A DNA stretch of 64,000 nt from Bradysia coprophila (lineage: Eukaryota; Arthropoda; Insecta; Diptera; Sciaridae), in assembly GCF_014529535.1 (NCBI RefSeq), contig NW_023503616.1:2604001-2668000 (forward strand). Direction: 5' to 3'. The notes under the pieces are model-generated. The model searched no databases, was not told the origin of the DNA, and saw only the letters and a program-made list of their open reading frames with translations. The stretch's first letter is position 1. Each line of letters opens with the position of its first letter. This document shows, in pieces, positions 25,201 to 38,000 of this stretch. A program made the position numbers and the translations under genes.

Positions 25201-26152
25201 TACACGGAAAATCCTGATATGCGTGTGAGAGCTATAAGTGGACTTAGCACCCCCATTTTTTGGCATATAGCTGTGTAATGTATATTGCGAAGACTACAGT
25301 TTAAAAAACCTGTGTAATTTATATTATAGCTGTGAGCCACATTTCAAATCTATCACGAGAAATAAAAAAATTGATGCTTAACCTGAGAACCCGACCGTCA
25401 TCTATGCTGCTGATGTGCTAATTTTGCTTGTGCTTTAACACGCTCTTATTTTGAAGCGTTGCTACGGCAAAATAAATCCTGCAGCTATATTATGCGGCAT
25501 AGAGCCTAATTCAAGTGTGTAGTTTTTATATTTCAATTTTGTGAGTTGTTGAACAAGGGTTGTTCTAGGTTCTGAAAAAAAGTGAATTGAAACCGCGCGA
25601 AGAATCACGAATTCAATTATTTTCTGTGAAATGACGAGTTTGGTTTTTACGATTTGGCTAATTAACTAATTCGTTTCTAAGCAGTGAAATTTCTGATATT
25701 CTCATTCGTCTGTGTTTCTACGGATTCTGACTATATTAAAAAGGTATTACTGTAATCTGATCATCAAGCTTCATTACAATCAGCCAAGATATTTTAGAAC
25801 AGTTTTTGTTTGTATATTAACATTGAGTCCGACTTGAATGCATGGTCCCATACATTTCTCATATGCAGCACACAGCTATATTTTTCATACGTCAAATATG
25901 CGTTACACAGCTATGATATAGAGTACACAGCTACAATATGCAGATCCTAGCTATAAAGTGTGTCCACAGTGCATAATTTAGCTCTGTAATCCATAATATA
26001 GTTGTGTAACTCATATTGCACGTAAATAACCAATGTTAATAGAATATGCGTTCAGTAGCTATATTTTTATAAGTCTTGCAGCTATATTATAAAAACTATA
26101 GCTATATTATAAGTTACACAGCCTTTATCAAAATTCACGGATTTTCCGTGTA
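25201..26152. mobile_element. ~950-bp non-autonomous element with 14-bp terminal inverted repeats
   Basis: tacacggaaaatcc at 25201-25214 is matched exactly by ggattttccgtgta at 26139-26152. Both ends are packed with copies of a subterminal motif, (ta)tagctgtgtaa and its complement acagctata, at about 25267, 25309, 25483, 25870, 25908, 25935, 25985, 26013, 26083 and 26100. Many short subterminal repeats inside terminal inverted repeats is the usual layout of a non-autonomous DNA transposon with transposase-binding sites. No transposase frame is present and I could not define a target-site duplication. Confidence 0.75.
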
Positions 26153-26237
26153 GTCAAAAAGGTGTCTGTTCTGAAGATACTGCTTCGGTATCAGAAAATG
26201 CGATGGGGGTCAAGTAGTAGAACCGATTATCAGGTCA

Positions 26238-26470
26238 GTTGATTTTGATTCCATCATTTCCGGTTCATTTTATTTTGTACACAAAAAATGACTTCTGTAC
26301 ACTATCATGGTTTTTTGTGCAAAAAATCAATATGTCTTGTGAAAAATATTTTTTTTTGTACAAAACGTCCTTTTTGTGTACAAAAGTTACACATGTAGTA
26401 CATTGTACATTGTACAAAAATCATAGCTTTTGTATACAGAATAATTACTTCTTTTGTACAAAATACCGTT
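26238..26470. repeat. Cluster of palindromic ttttgtacaaaa motifs
   Basis: ttttgtaca or its variants (tttgtgcaa, tgtacaaaa, tgtatac) occur about ten times in 230 bases, mostly as short palindromes. It looks like a decayed tandem repeat rather than a coding region, although it leaves an 89-codon open frame. Confidence 0.6.
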
Positions 26471-27119
26471 CATTCAGAAAGTTGCTGAATTATTTACATA
26501 TTGCTTAGAAAACGCTTAAAATTGAAGGTTTCGCATTGTCAGAACCTGGGAATACATTATATGCTAAAAAATTATTGATTTGAGGAAATTCGACTTTCGC
26601 CACCAATATTCCATGTACCAAAAACACAACTTTTTGTCAGATAAATATCAAATTTAGGTGTCCCAAATCAAATCAGATGTTGTACTTGACTCACCGCGGT
26701 CCATTTAGCATATTTAAAGTTTAATTTGCATTTTTGCACATTTTCATCAAATTTTGTGGCGAGATAAAAGTCTCAAAATCACCATCGGGGAACTTTGACA
26801 ATCAGTCATGAACTCAAAAAATATTTTTTAGACTTGATCATTTTTATAAAATAATCTGTGAAGCCTGGAGATTAGATTACCATGTTGACTCAACTTTTTA
26901 TGTATACTTAGCCCACCGTAAAAAATCGATATATGTGACATGGACCGAAAACGACGAAATTTTCGAAAATCGATCTGGCGGAAGCACAAAATTAAAGTTT
27001 GATTTTTTTTTTCTTCCATAAAATGATCAGATGGACCAGCTGAGTGGATTTCCGGCTGAGCCTTAAAAGAACTAACACATTTTGTAAAAACCGCTACACC
27101 CTAGTTTGTAATTGATTTC

Positions 27120-27250
27120 AAAAGAATTTCGTTGAACAAATGAATATCTAGATTTTTTTTGTCTTAATTTTGGTTAGGCACGCCCTAGACAAGAATGAAA
27201 TAATAAAATTAAAAAAATCTAGATTTTTATTTGTTCAACAAATTTTGTGT
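27120..27250. mobile_element. Palindromic MITE, about 130 bp
   Basis: gttgaacaaatgaatatcta at 27131 pairs with aatctagatttttatttgttcaac ending about 27239; the centre carries aggcacgcccta. No coding capacity. Confidence 0.75.
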
Positions 27251-27851
27251 GGAATCATTTACCAGCCACAAACACTACCAAAACAGAAAACATGTCGAAT
27301 TTCAATATTGTCTTTCCCTGTGGTACGTGATCTGAAGATAAATTTTTAACGTTGTATAATATCCAATGAACCACGTTTACATTAACACACTACTCATAAG
27401 AACGTTCATTAAGCGACCCTTGAAAAGGAGAATTTTTTTGTATCGGTTACTTCACTGAATTCCGTTTGCGTAAGACGTCTTCATGTGTTTCTTCCTAATT
27501 TATTAGTTATCATTTCATTTTCATTTTATCTATGAATTTTAGCATTTTCGAACATACCTATGCGATGATGTAAGCACGCATTCTAATATTTATGTTAGCA
27601 AAAACTCTGTAACAAAGTGTTGTTTATGAAATGAGCGTTGCATATGAATTGGTGTCATTATTTTATATTGCTTTCATTCCGAAAAATAGAAACTATAAAA
27701 AGAACTGATGAACACAATATAAGGAGAACTGTTCACATCTGCCCTTTTTCTCCAGTTTGCAACAATACAATTTATAAAAATTACCTGTTGCATGTTATAT
27801 TTTGTCCTTTTTTCGGATTCTCGTCCTCTTCTGGTTTTCTCGCAATGATTA

Positions 27852-28271
27852 GGGGCCATTCACAAATTACTCTAGCGGTAAATTACGAATTGAAGATCCA
27901 GTTTTTTTTTAATTTTCAAGGATTTTATTCTTTTTATTTGATTTTGTTGAACCTTTCGAAGTTCTTTTGTATAATTCCGCGGATTTTCTATTAATTTATT
28001 AATTTCGAAGCTCTTTCGAATTGACTTCGTCACACTAGAGCTACGCAGATGTTTTTGTATTTGTAATTTTGAAACTGAAATAAATGAAATGAAATGAAAT
28101 GAAAATTAATTTAAAGATTTTCTTTCGTAATATTGTGTTGGATTTTCTTTTGACTGACAATATGAATATTTGCCTCTCGATGTGAATGGAGAAATTTTCA
28201 AAAATGTATAAAGCACGCTTTTGTCAGACCCCTTCCTCCGTATGAAGCGTGCGTAATTTGTGAACGGCCCC
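27852..28271. mobile_element. Harbinger-like MITE, 420 bp, TTA target duplication
   Basis: ggggccattcacaaattac at the left end is matched by gtaatttgtgaacggcccc at the right end, with TTA immediately outside each end (27849-27851 and 28272-28274). Three-base TWA duplications are characteristic of PIF/Harbinger elements. It contains an (ATGAA)n tract at 28080-28105. A related single end (gaggccgttcataaat) is visible at about 20179. Confidence 0.8.
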
Positions 28272-28532
28272 TTACGATCTAAGCATTGTTGAGACGTGAA
28301 TTCCGTCCTTTTTCGTAAGTTTACAGGTAAAAACTATAAGGCATTCAATTCAGAATTAAATTTATGTTAGTAAAGTCACGACCGTTAAAACGAAACGAAT
28401 GTTGAGTTATACTTAGTTTCAACGAAATTGTGGCTTGGTTTGCGGTTATAAAAGTAAAATTTTGTTATTTTGGTGTGAAATTTTGTTAATTTTTTTTCGA
28501 CCTGGCTAATTGCATTGATTCATTTTATTAAA

Positions 28533-30773
28533 ATGGAAATGGGTGAATTAGAATCAGTAGCAACGTCATCCGATGGGCAACAAGTGAGTATAGTTCTTTC
28601 AGAATTACAGTTATTCACAACGAGTCTTAATTTTTTGCGTTCGGTGTTTCCAGAATTTGTCTGCAACTTCTCAAGAACAATTTAATCGTCTCATCGAACA
28701 CCTCCGAAACTCAAATGAAGATGAATTTTTGGAAGAAATCAATTCCGTTGACGATCGTGATCAACTCAAGAAATTCTTTTCGAAAGTCGACAACAGCGAT
28801 ACGCTTCTGATTTTGGCGGTGAAAAATGGTTTGCTGACTGCTGTTGAAAAACTACTTGAGTTGGGAGCCGATGTGAATGCTTCGAACCAAGCGAAACACC
28901 CTCTTACACCATTGAAGGCCGCTTGTATATTCGGTAAATCTGACGTGCTGAAGACTCTGCTACAAAGGCCGGAATTGGATTCGGAAAATGCTGGGTCATT
29001 TGTGTCGATTGTGGTAAAGAATTACGATTATAAGCACACCGACCACAAAGGTTGTTTGGACGAACTGTTGAAACATAAAGGAATCGACATCAACGAATCC
29101 GATGCGATTGGTTTTTCGGCATTACATTATGCACTGAGTCGCAACAATGAGGATGCAGTGCTCAAACTATTGGAAAGTGGCGCTGTCATTGAAGTAAAGA
29201 ACAAATATCACAAAATTGCTCTGTCAGATGCCAATCCAAAGATTCTAGAGAAACATTTCAATAGTTGCATCACCACCGACGGGAATTACTTCGATGACAA
29301 CTTTGAAATCCATTTTGACTACAAGAATTTGATTCCAATCAGTCGCAAAGGTGAAAGCGAAGGTTCGAATGTTGAAGAATCACATGCAAACTGTCCCGAT
29401 GAAATGGCCACCATCGAAAGCATTGCAGAGTCGAAAGAGCTCAGACAATTGGTCTGTCATCCTCTGATTACAAGCTTCTTGTTCCTGAAGTGGAATCGAT
29501 TGGCGTACATTTTTTACATCAATTTCATTTTGTGTTCGTTGTTTGCTGTTTGCTATATCGCCTATATTTTGACTTACTACACTAATGTGATCGCATCGAA
29601 CTCAGTGCAGTGTAAAAATGCAACGAGCCCAAACTACGCTGACCCAGAAACCCATCCAATGGCATCGTCTTTCTTGCGAGTCGCTACGATCATACTAACG
29701 GTTTGTATATCGTTGCGTGAACTATTTCAGTTAGCATTTGCGCCACGAACTTATTTGAAAAGTGTGGAGAATTATTTGGAATTGCTTTTAATCACATTTG
29801 TGGTCATGATTTTGATTCTATTCAATCCGAATCCAACTTGTGAACGCCTTTTATCGAATGACTGGGTTAGAACGATTGCTGCCATTTCAATTTTGCTCGT
29901 TGCATTTGAAATTTTCCATTTGGCTGGTTCACTACCATGCTGGTCATGTCCCATTCATTATGTTATGCTTAGAACAGTCACGAAAACATTCCTACGAAGT
30001 CTGCTACTGTATGCCATCATTTTGATTGCATTTGCATTAACGTTCCTGGCTCTACTATACGATCCGTCACCAGCGGATGATGGTGATGACGAAACGTTCA
30101 AATTTAGCAATGTAAAGTCGTCGCTCTTCAAGACGTTAGTCATGTCCATTGGAGAATTTGATGCTGGTAGTATCGGATTCGATCGGAATCCATCGAGCTA
30201 CATCTTCTTCGTCGTCTTCATGTTTATTGTAGCAACAGTACTGTTCAATTTGTTGAATGGTTTGGCTGTAAGCGACACTCAAGTGATCAAATCCGAAGCT
30301 GAACTCATTCACAATATTCGACGGTGTCAAGTGTTGGCGAGGTACGAAAGAGCATTACTGAGTGGCAACAGTTGGATTGGGTGAGGAATGGTTCTTCTAG
30401 AAATTTGTGCTTTCAGAAAATGCAAATTTTAATTCATTTTTCGTTTTGGCTTTTCAGCTTTCCAATTATCCAGAAATATTTTTCTCGATCCAGTATCAGT
30501 GTAGCGAATCAGTTAAAAGCAGATAAAATACTGACGGTGAAACCAAATTTGAATAATCAAATCGTATTCGCTCAGGATAATGGAATAAATTGCATCAGAT
30601 GTTGTCACGGTATTGATCCATGTTGTCGAATGGATGGAAGAATCGTTAAATTGGCATCGTCTGTGCTGGAGAAAATCAAAATGGAAAAGTACGAACAAAA
30701 TGAGAGGGATCAAATTAAAACTCTAATCAAAAATGTGGAAAAATTACTCGCCGCGAAACGATTTTTGCCTTGA
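28533..30773 (+). CDS. pain: TRPA-family cation channel, painless-like
   Basis: Three exons in phase: 28533-28583, 28654-30380, 30458-30773; 2094 nt, 697 residues. Ankyrin-type repeats lie at about residues 64-130 (GADVNA) and 172-205 (FSALHYALSRNNEDAVLKLL). Six membrane segments follow at about 298-326, 356-374, 391-407, 423-442, 462-486 and 531-558, with a pore loop near 505-521 (SSLFKTLVMSIGEFD) between the last two, in the position of the TRPA selectivity filter. The C-terminal tail is cytosolic. The subunits should form a tetrameric plasma-membrane Ca2+/Na+ channel. In flies Painless senses noxious heat, mechanical stimuli and isothiocyanates. Length and the small number of recognisable ankyrin repeats favour painless over TRPA1 or Pyrexia, but the ortholog call is by memory. 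The starting ATG is the first in the frame and the first exon is only 17 codons. Confidence 0.88.
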
Positions 30774-30792
30774 AAAAAAAAATGTACGAAAT

Positions 30793-31330
30793 TCAATGAA
30801 TATATTGGATCATTCCTAAAATGATCTGCAAACTAACTACACTGACTCTTGCGTTTGGGCATAAACACGAAATGTTGAAATTTGGGGAACCGAGTCGATA
30901 GTTCAAAACAGGATGTGACTTCCAAATGGTGCAAAGAATCGCATCAAAAAAAACATCGGTGAGATCGAACGTCCGTCTATTAGAAAATCTCACGTGCTTA
31001 ATGACGACTTATTCAATTGTCAATTTCTTGAGCGTGCTAAACAAAGGTCCAATTTCAATAATCTTGTCTTTGTTGTAGGGAATTCTGTAGTCAATTAAAG
31101 TGAATGATATCATAGCGGTGCCATATATGTGGATATAGGACTAACGATGTCCCGATAAGTATGTGAAAAATCATCCAAGTCCACACGTTTAACAAATGTC
31201 ATGGAATGTGGATATACCCGAGGTGTCCCCGACCCAAGTGCACCGACTGCTCCGCCTGCACCGGCATCCCGAACAACATAGATGCACTTTAATAATCCAT
31301 AATGAAAAATCAAAATAAAATTGCAAAGTT
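30793..31330 (-). pseudogene. Degenerate coding remnant, family not recognised
   Basis: On the minus strand a Gly/Ala-rich frame at 31313-31110 is followed, after a one-base shift and a stop, by further protein-like sequence down to about 30800 (with FSNRRTFDLTDVFFDAILCT). Several disruptions and the absence of convincing splice sites suggest a decayed gene or an old insertion of retroelement or viral origin. The family is unknown to me; low confidence that it was ever one protein. Confidence 0.35.
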
Positions 31331-32012
31331 ATCGGTCGTCCGGGCAATCGGCACCTTCGGCTGTTTTGTAAAGTCTTCGTTGCTCTGCATTACACTAGAA
31401 CATCTTCTATTAAAATACTTTCAACATTCAGAGATATCAACATCAGAAACTTAAAGGCGTTCAGGGAGAATTTTTAGCCAATTCTGGTCTACACTACGAA
31501 AAACCGCTATGAGTATTTCCATGGCTAAATCACTCCTTACTCTTGCTTAGACTTTCGACTAAATTTTATATCTTTTCTTCGTTCCTTTATCAATGTTACT
31601 TCTTATCGCGATATCAATTATTTTGTGCCATTCTTTCTTTAAGGAACTATGTTGTATTGATTGTTCGTTTGTATAACTCTGTTATGTCAATGGCTTTCAT
31701 CTGTTCGACTGGTATGAGGAGCCGCTGTAGACGTTTTTAGTACGCAAAAGTAATATAAAATGTCAAAACGACTCTTTAAGTTCAAAAGTGAGCAAAGAAT
31801 ACAGAACATTAAAGAAAATCAAAGAAGAATATTTGATTTGAACGGGAGCAGTATGTAAAGAATATGACAAGTGAATAAAATTTTTAGAAAGAGAACTTTT
31901 CACTTAGTTTTGAATATAGTCGAATTCAGTTAGTTATATAACTTGATAGTGTGTGTTCGGTCAGTCATAATTTCTTGAAATTGGTGATAAGAACATTCGG
32001 CAACAAGTGATA
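31330..32012. other. Intergenic region upstream of Asph
   Basis: No gene is seen. It presumably holds the Asph promoter and 5' UTR; no clear TATA box precedes the ATG at 32013. Confidence 0.5.
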
Positions 32013-35000
32013 ATGTCGGGCGATGTACAACCAAGGAAGCGCAAGGATAAGAAAAAGAAACGAGGTGCGTAGTACATTTAAATGTGAATTATGATTATGG
32101 TGAATGAAAATTCAAATTTTCCACATTTTAAAATAAAAATTTCCCAAACCTCATCCGAATTATTCGCATATTCTTTGATTGCACCCGGTTCTGTCCATTA
32201 AATCATTTATCATTTCAATTTTAATTTACATACACTTATTGGAAATGTATTTTTAATAGCCTTGCCCAAAAATGTACCCGAATTTCTTGCTATGTTTTAT
32301 TTCAGGAATTTGAGTAAAATGAAAACGACAGTTTTGTACTTGGAGTGTTAATATACTTTTGTAGTGAGAATATCTATTTTTAGAATCAACTTGAACCATG
32401 GATTTTAGATTATAATAAAATATTTTACACGGATTGTCGGGTGCTCGTTCCTGTTTTTTTTTCTTTCTGTTTGGAAATTATTTTTCGTTACGAAAAAATA
32501 TTTACAATTTTAGTTTAAAGAACATTGGCTTCAGTCATTTCTAATCAAAAATTATCACATAAACCGTCGTCTCATATACTAAATTCGAATGGTAACAAGC
32601 GTTTGTTGACCCATCCAAAAATATTTTTAATTTCGTTTTCTTCGTGGTTGAATGTGTGTATTTATACATTCACATTCTTCCGAATGTTTTGATAATTTTT
32701 TGCTTAATTATTTTTCATTTTGGGACGGTCAGTCTCATTGCTGTCAATACCTCGTTAAACGATGTAACCAAACAAAATAATTTAGAAAATACTCACTTCC
32801 GATATTATAATGTGGTATATGTGACCGGCTTTCCTAAAATCATGAAAGGAAATAGTTCCACTTATACACGCATTACAAGCATTTCTCTTTGATTACTTAA
32901 TTTTCTCATATTTTCATTCGTCTGCAAATTAAACCGGTATTATTAGCAATTAGCCTTTCGCAGACGGTTTATCACTACTATGATTAGTGAAGTTGTTGTT
33001 TCATTCAGCATATTGATGCAAATTCATTGTTTTACCAAACATTTTGCTATATGAGATGGTTAAGCCCTGATTTCCACTTACGAAAAAAGCACTCTGTTTA
33101 CTCCGTTTACTCTTGAAAAAATAGGTAAACGGAGGCAAAACGGAGTGGTTTTTTTGTAGGTGAAAACCATACTTATTGTACCTGGAAATTTAGACTTACA
33201 CTTACATATTGTGGGACATGGTTATCACTAACTGATCTCTAAAGCAAATATTGAAATATCATGGAGCAAACAATGAATTCCATTTTACGTGATGTGTACA
33301 TTTTACCAGGAATATTCTATCTATCCTATCTTGTTCGATTGCTGAAAATAGAAGTCCTTGAATTATTGCGTCTCTACTATATGATGAAAAGGATTTTAAT
33401 TTTGATATTTTGAAAATATGCCCATTTTCTGCGAGTATTATTCACCTCGAGTAAAAATAATTATTTTACGCTGTTATTTGTTGAAATTAGCATCGGGGAA
33501 TGTATACAACGCATTATATTCGACTACGACTGTTTCACATAAAAATTATCTACCAAGTCTATTCATTTAAAGCATATAGTTTCCAGGGACCAAAATACAT
33601 TTTGTGTCCTTTCTATAGAATACTTTTGAATGTACGATTTAACAACAATGTAAAAAGTGTTAGGAATAAACTGAAACGTAGATATATTTTGCCACTGAAT
33701 GTTACGACTTTGGCTGAGAATTTCTAGTTCAGTCTTTGATCGTTTAATCAGCCCTCTTCTCGACTGACACAAATCTTTCGTACCTTCCGCATTTCCACCT
33801 AAACATGCATGACACCGGTATTTTAAACAACTTAAAATGTAAATTCTGACGAAGAAATATTCGCAAATTAATTCAAAAACATTTTACCATGCAGATGACT
33901 CCGATGCCAAGGCAGCTGATTTTTTTGCTAGAAAAATGAGTGCACGAGGTCAGAACAAAATTTGTTGCAATCGACAATTCAATGATCTTCACCATCGTTA
34001 TCAAAATTTAAATTTGAAAACTCTAATTTTATCACTATTGTTGTCCTATTCCCTCGTATAGATGATGATGAACCCAAAGAAAAATCTGCACCTAGCGTTC
34101 ACGCCAAAATGGGACCAGACGATATTCAGTTGCATGTTCATTCAGATCATGGAACAGGAGGTCATTGGTGTGCAAAAATACTGTTTTTCTCGTTGATGGC
34201 TGTGCTTGTTGGACTCATTGGTTTGATATTACTGGAAACTCGAGGAGTATCAGATTGTATGTTTGTGATCATTGTTGTTCATTGTTGATTTCTTTAAGAA
34301 AAGTTTCCTTTCTATTTAGTGGACACACCTTTGTCTGAGTCACGTTTTGCTGATTATTTAGAGGGTTGGGTGGATGAAAAACGTGAGAGTCACGATGACC
34401 ACGATGTTTTGGAAGCACTCCAGGAAGAACTCGATGAGCATGGCGACGAACCGTTTGAAGAAGAAGAGGCAGGTCATGATGACGATGATGATGATGATCA
34501 TGACCAAGAACATGATAATGACAGCAATGAAGAAGAGGATGACGAAGTCGATGGAAATCATGACGAAGACGATGCTCAAGATAATGATAATACTGACGAT
34601 GACGATGATGATGATACTCCACGAGTAGAAAATGATAATCTAAATGATGAGGATGATGACTCTCGACAGGAGGAAAGTGATAATCGAAATGAGGAAGACG
34701 TGTCGAAAGAAGAAAATGACAATGAAAATGACGATGAAAATGACGATTCTGCTGGAGACTTTTCAGAAAATGGAGGTAATGACGATGCGGATGATAATGA
34801 AATCGGAAATGATGACAACGACGATGAGGACGAAGGACTTGAAGATCAGCTAGGAGACGATAGTATAGATGCCGATGACAACAGTCCCTTCGAAGAGGTA
34901 TGCAATTTATGACAATTTTTTGTAGTCGTGTGTCGAATTTCATTTCTATTGGTGCTTTGAATTTTGTGTAACAGCATGTCTCTAAAGCTAACATAGACCC

Positions 35001-38000
35001 TAGCTCTGATCCCAATACGAATACAACCTATGTGTCAGCTGAAGATCTAAAAAATCAGGTCGATGAATTGTATGGACATTTTAATAAACTCGCCGAGTCT
35101 TTGAATCTCACAAAAATTGAAGCAGACGACGAGGTAGAGGTAAGTTCTGTGGTACTCTTTACTGGATTAATTTGTGTATTAGTTTGTAATTACAATGCAA
35201 CAATCGGAAACTCAGCCGTGATTGTCCAGAATATTCTACTTTATCGAAATAATTTCTTCCTTGGACAGTTAACTTTAAATGTTTAAAAAAATGCAAAAAC
35301 CAATGCTTTTCTAAGTGATTTCTACTTGTTCTCTTCGTGTACACTGATGTTTGCAATAAATGTTACAGGAAGATGATAGTGACGACACATCAAATGAACA
35401 ATTTATCGATAATGATCAAGGCGAAGACTTACATTTGCAAAAGTTAACCGAAAAAGAGGCAGCTGAACAGCAAAATGAAGAAGACGAACAAGATACGTCA
35501 TCTTCACGTAAGTAACTTCTTATACTTCGTAAAAAAAAAACGGTAGAAAAAATATTGTCTGCTCAAAAGGTCTATTGATTTGAAATTCGGAATAAAACGA
35601 CGTTGTCTATGTTAGGTAAAAATATTAAAAATTGATAAAGCAATTAATGATAGAAAGTGCACAAAAACAATATTTTACAATAAATTCGAAAATGTTTTCT
35701 TCATCACAAAAAAATGTTCAAATTACAGTTACTGTAAAACTCGGAGTTGGATTAGCTCTAGTGGTAGTTGCGCACCTTGTTTTGGTGAAACGATCGAAAT
35801 CGAGTGAGTGCAAAATTTGAAAATATTTTTTTTTGTTTTAAACAAAACTTTGCATGCGACAGTGTAAAACCAGTTTTAAGTAAAACACAAAAACTGCTAT
35901 TTTATAAAAATTTGCGTCAGATAAATAACACGTTAAACCGACGTAATTTCTCTGTGTTTTTCCATGTGGATGTTGTTGTTGTTGCACTTTCTTGATTTTA
36001 ATTTAACAAACATTTTTGCTTTGTATTTTCTACTTTAATTGTAAGCTTTATGGTAAAGCCGTGACATTCAAAAGAAAATTGAGTATCTAAGGCCTCACGC
36101 AAAATATGAAACAGATAAAGTAAACGCTTCATATGTAAGCTTGCTACTGTTGAGTTCTGTTGCTTTCAAAAGTTTTGTTTTTGTTTCGACAGTTCGTACA
36201 AAAGATCCTTCGAAACGGACAATGTTATCAAGATTGTGGCATAATTAACTCGTTTTGCAAAGTGCAAACGTATCTTCGTTAATCATTATGATCATGTAAT
36301 CTGTTACTTCTTCTGTTCAAAGTATCCTTTAACGTTTCATCATCAAACTTTGATGCAAATTCTTTTTTATACGACCACATCACCCGAAGGTCATTGCTTA
36401 TTTTTTGTCATTGCTGTCGATTAACAGATGACTAGACGTCTTGAATGTCTGGCCTTACCTAAAGCAGTTGTTGCAATCGCTCCTATTTAATCTTCAATGT
36501 TAAACATTTTCTATTTTAAAAACAAAACAAAAATTTTATTTTGAACAAGACGAAGAGGAAAAGATAGAATCTCCGCCAGTCGAATCCGTCGATCTAAAAC
36601 GTCGTTTCACACTGATAACATCGACAGAACCAATACCATCCGATGTCGATGATGAACAACCGAACGAAGAAGAGGATGGTATGTCAATGACTTGGGATAA
36701 CGTTTTGTGAGGCTACTGTTTACAAGAATAATATTCCACTTTAGATGAATATGAGGAGGACGACTTAAAGGACGGAGAAGAAGACGCAGGAGATGAAGAT
36801 GAAGTAAACGAAGAAGAAATTGTTGAAGACAATGAAAATGAGGAAGAATACGAAGATGAAAATGAAAATTCCGAAAATTCCGCGGAATCTGAAGAGGAAA
36901 TCGATGATGTTGAGAACATAGGTGAAGAAGAAGTAGCTATTGTAGACACATTCACTGAAATGAAGAATATGTATCGACCGAAAAACGATAAACCATCAGG
37001 CACAAATAATGAAGATGTCGATGTAAAAGAGGAATCGAAAGATAGCATTGATTTAGATGAATCCGATGCTGAGGAGGACATAGAAGGTAGTGAACACAGT
37101 GAAGACATAGAAGAGGAGGAAGATGGAGAAGAAATCTCCGATGTTGACGATGAGGACTTAATGAAAAGACTGGAATCAAAATATGGAAAATTACCTGAGA
37201 CGAGGAACTCGAGTGACGAAGAGGAAACTGATGAAAAATGGACAAGTAATTTTAAGCCGTTGGACTATTTTTGAAGCAGACAATATTTTTATACCGTGAG
37301 AAGTGGTTTCATTTGCTCCGTTGTGCGATATTTTTGTGGAAATTAATATAAAATTCTTTAGAAATGACACAGAACAGTAAACGAAGCCATTTGTTCACAT
37401 TTAGAAAAACTAAAAAATCTTTACAATCATTCACAATAACTTTAAATTGTAGAAGTAAAACGAAGCGGAGCTCAACAAGATGACGATGATTTTGAAGATG
37501 AATTAAGAAGAACGAATGAAATGCTGTACGATGTAAGTAAAATGTTTTTTGATGTCGTATTTACCAGCAAATGAATTTAAAGCGAATCTCATTTTAGGAG
37601 TTTGATTTTCAATAATTTGTAAACTAAAATGTTAAGCTCCATTTTTATTTCCTTTGTTGCACTTTTCTTAAGCTCGTTGATTTTACCTTTGTTTTAATTT
37701 GTTAAGAGACGTTTTGTTCATGCATCAATTAATTTAAGTGTACGATATGGTTGCATATTCTCTGTGATTTTTTTTTTTTCGTTGCAGAAATAGAAATATT
37801 TAGAGACGAATTTCAAATCAAATGTTCTTTCACCCACAATAGATCAATAAACATCAGTCTTTATTGATTGATCGAAGGACATCTGATTTGAATAGATTTT
37901 TTTTTACATTTTTCTAGTCTTTCGTGCATTGATTTTATAATTCCTTTGTTTGCCTTCAATGCTTTCTTAATATCTATCCTTTCAAAAATCCTCCCTCTTG

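Noticed and set aside
26239-26508. 89-residue ORF rich in FCT/LYK
   Set aside because: Produced by repeated ttttgtacaaaa motifs; low complexity.
34269-35015. His-rich minus-strand ORF of 248 residues and Met/Ser-rich frames over 34300-37250
   Set aside because: They are antisense or shifted readings of the GAT/GAA repeats of the Asph acidic exons; the sense frame continues across splice sites into a known enzyme.
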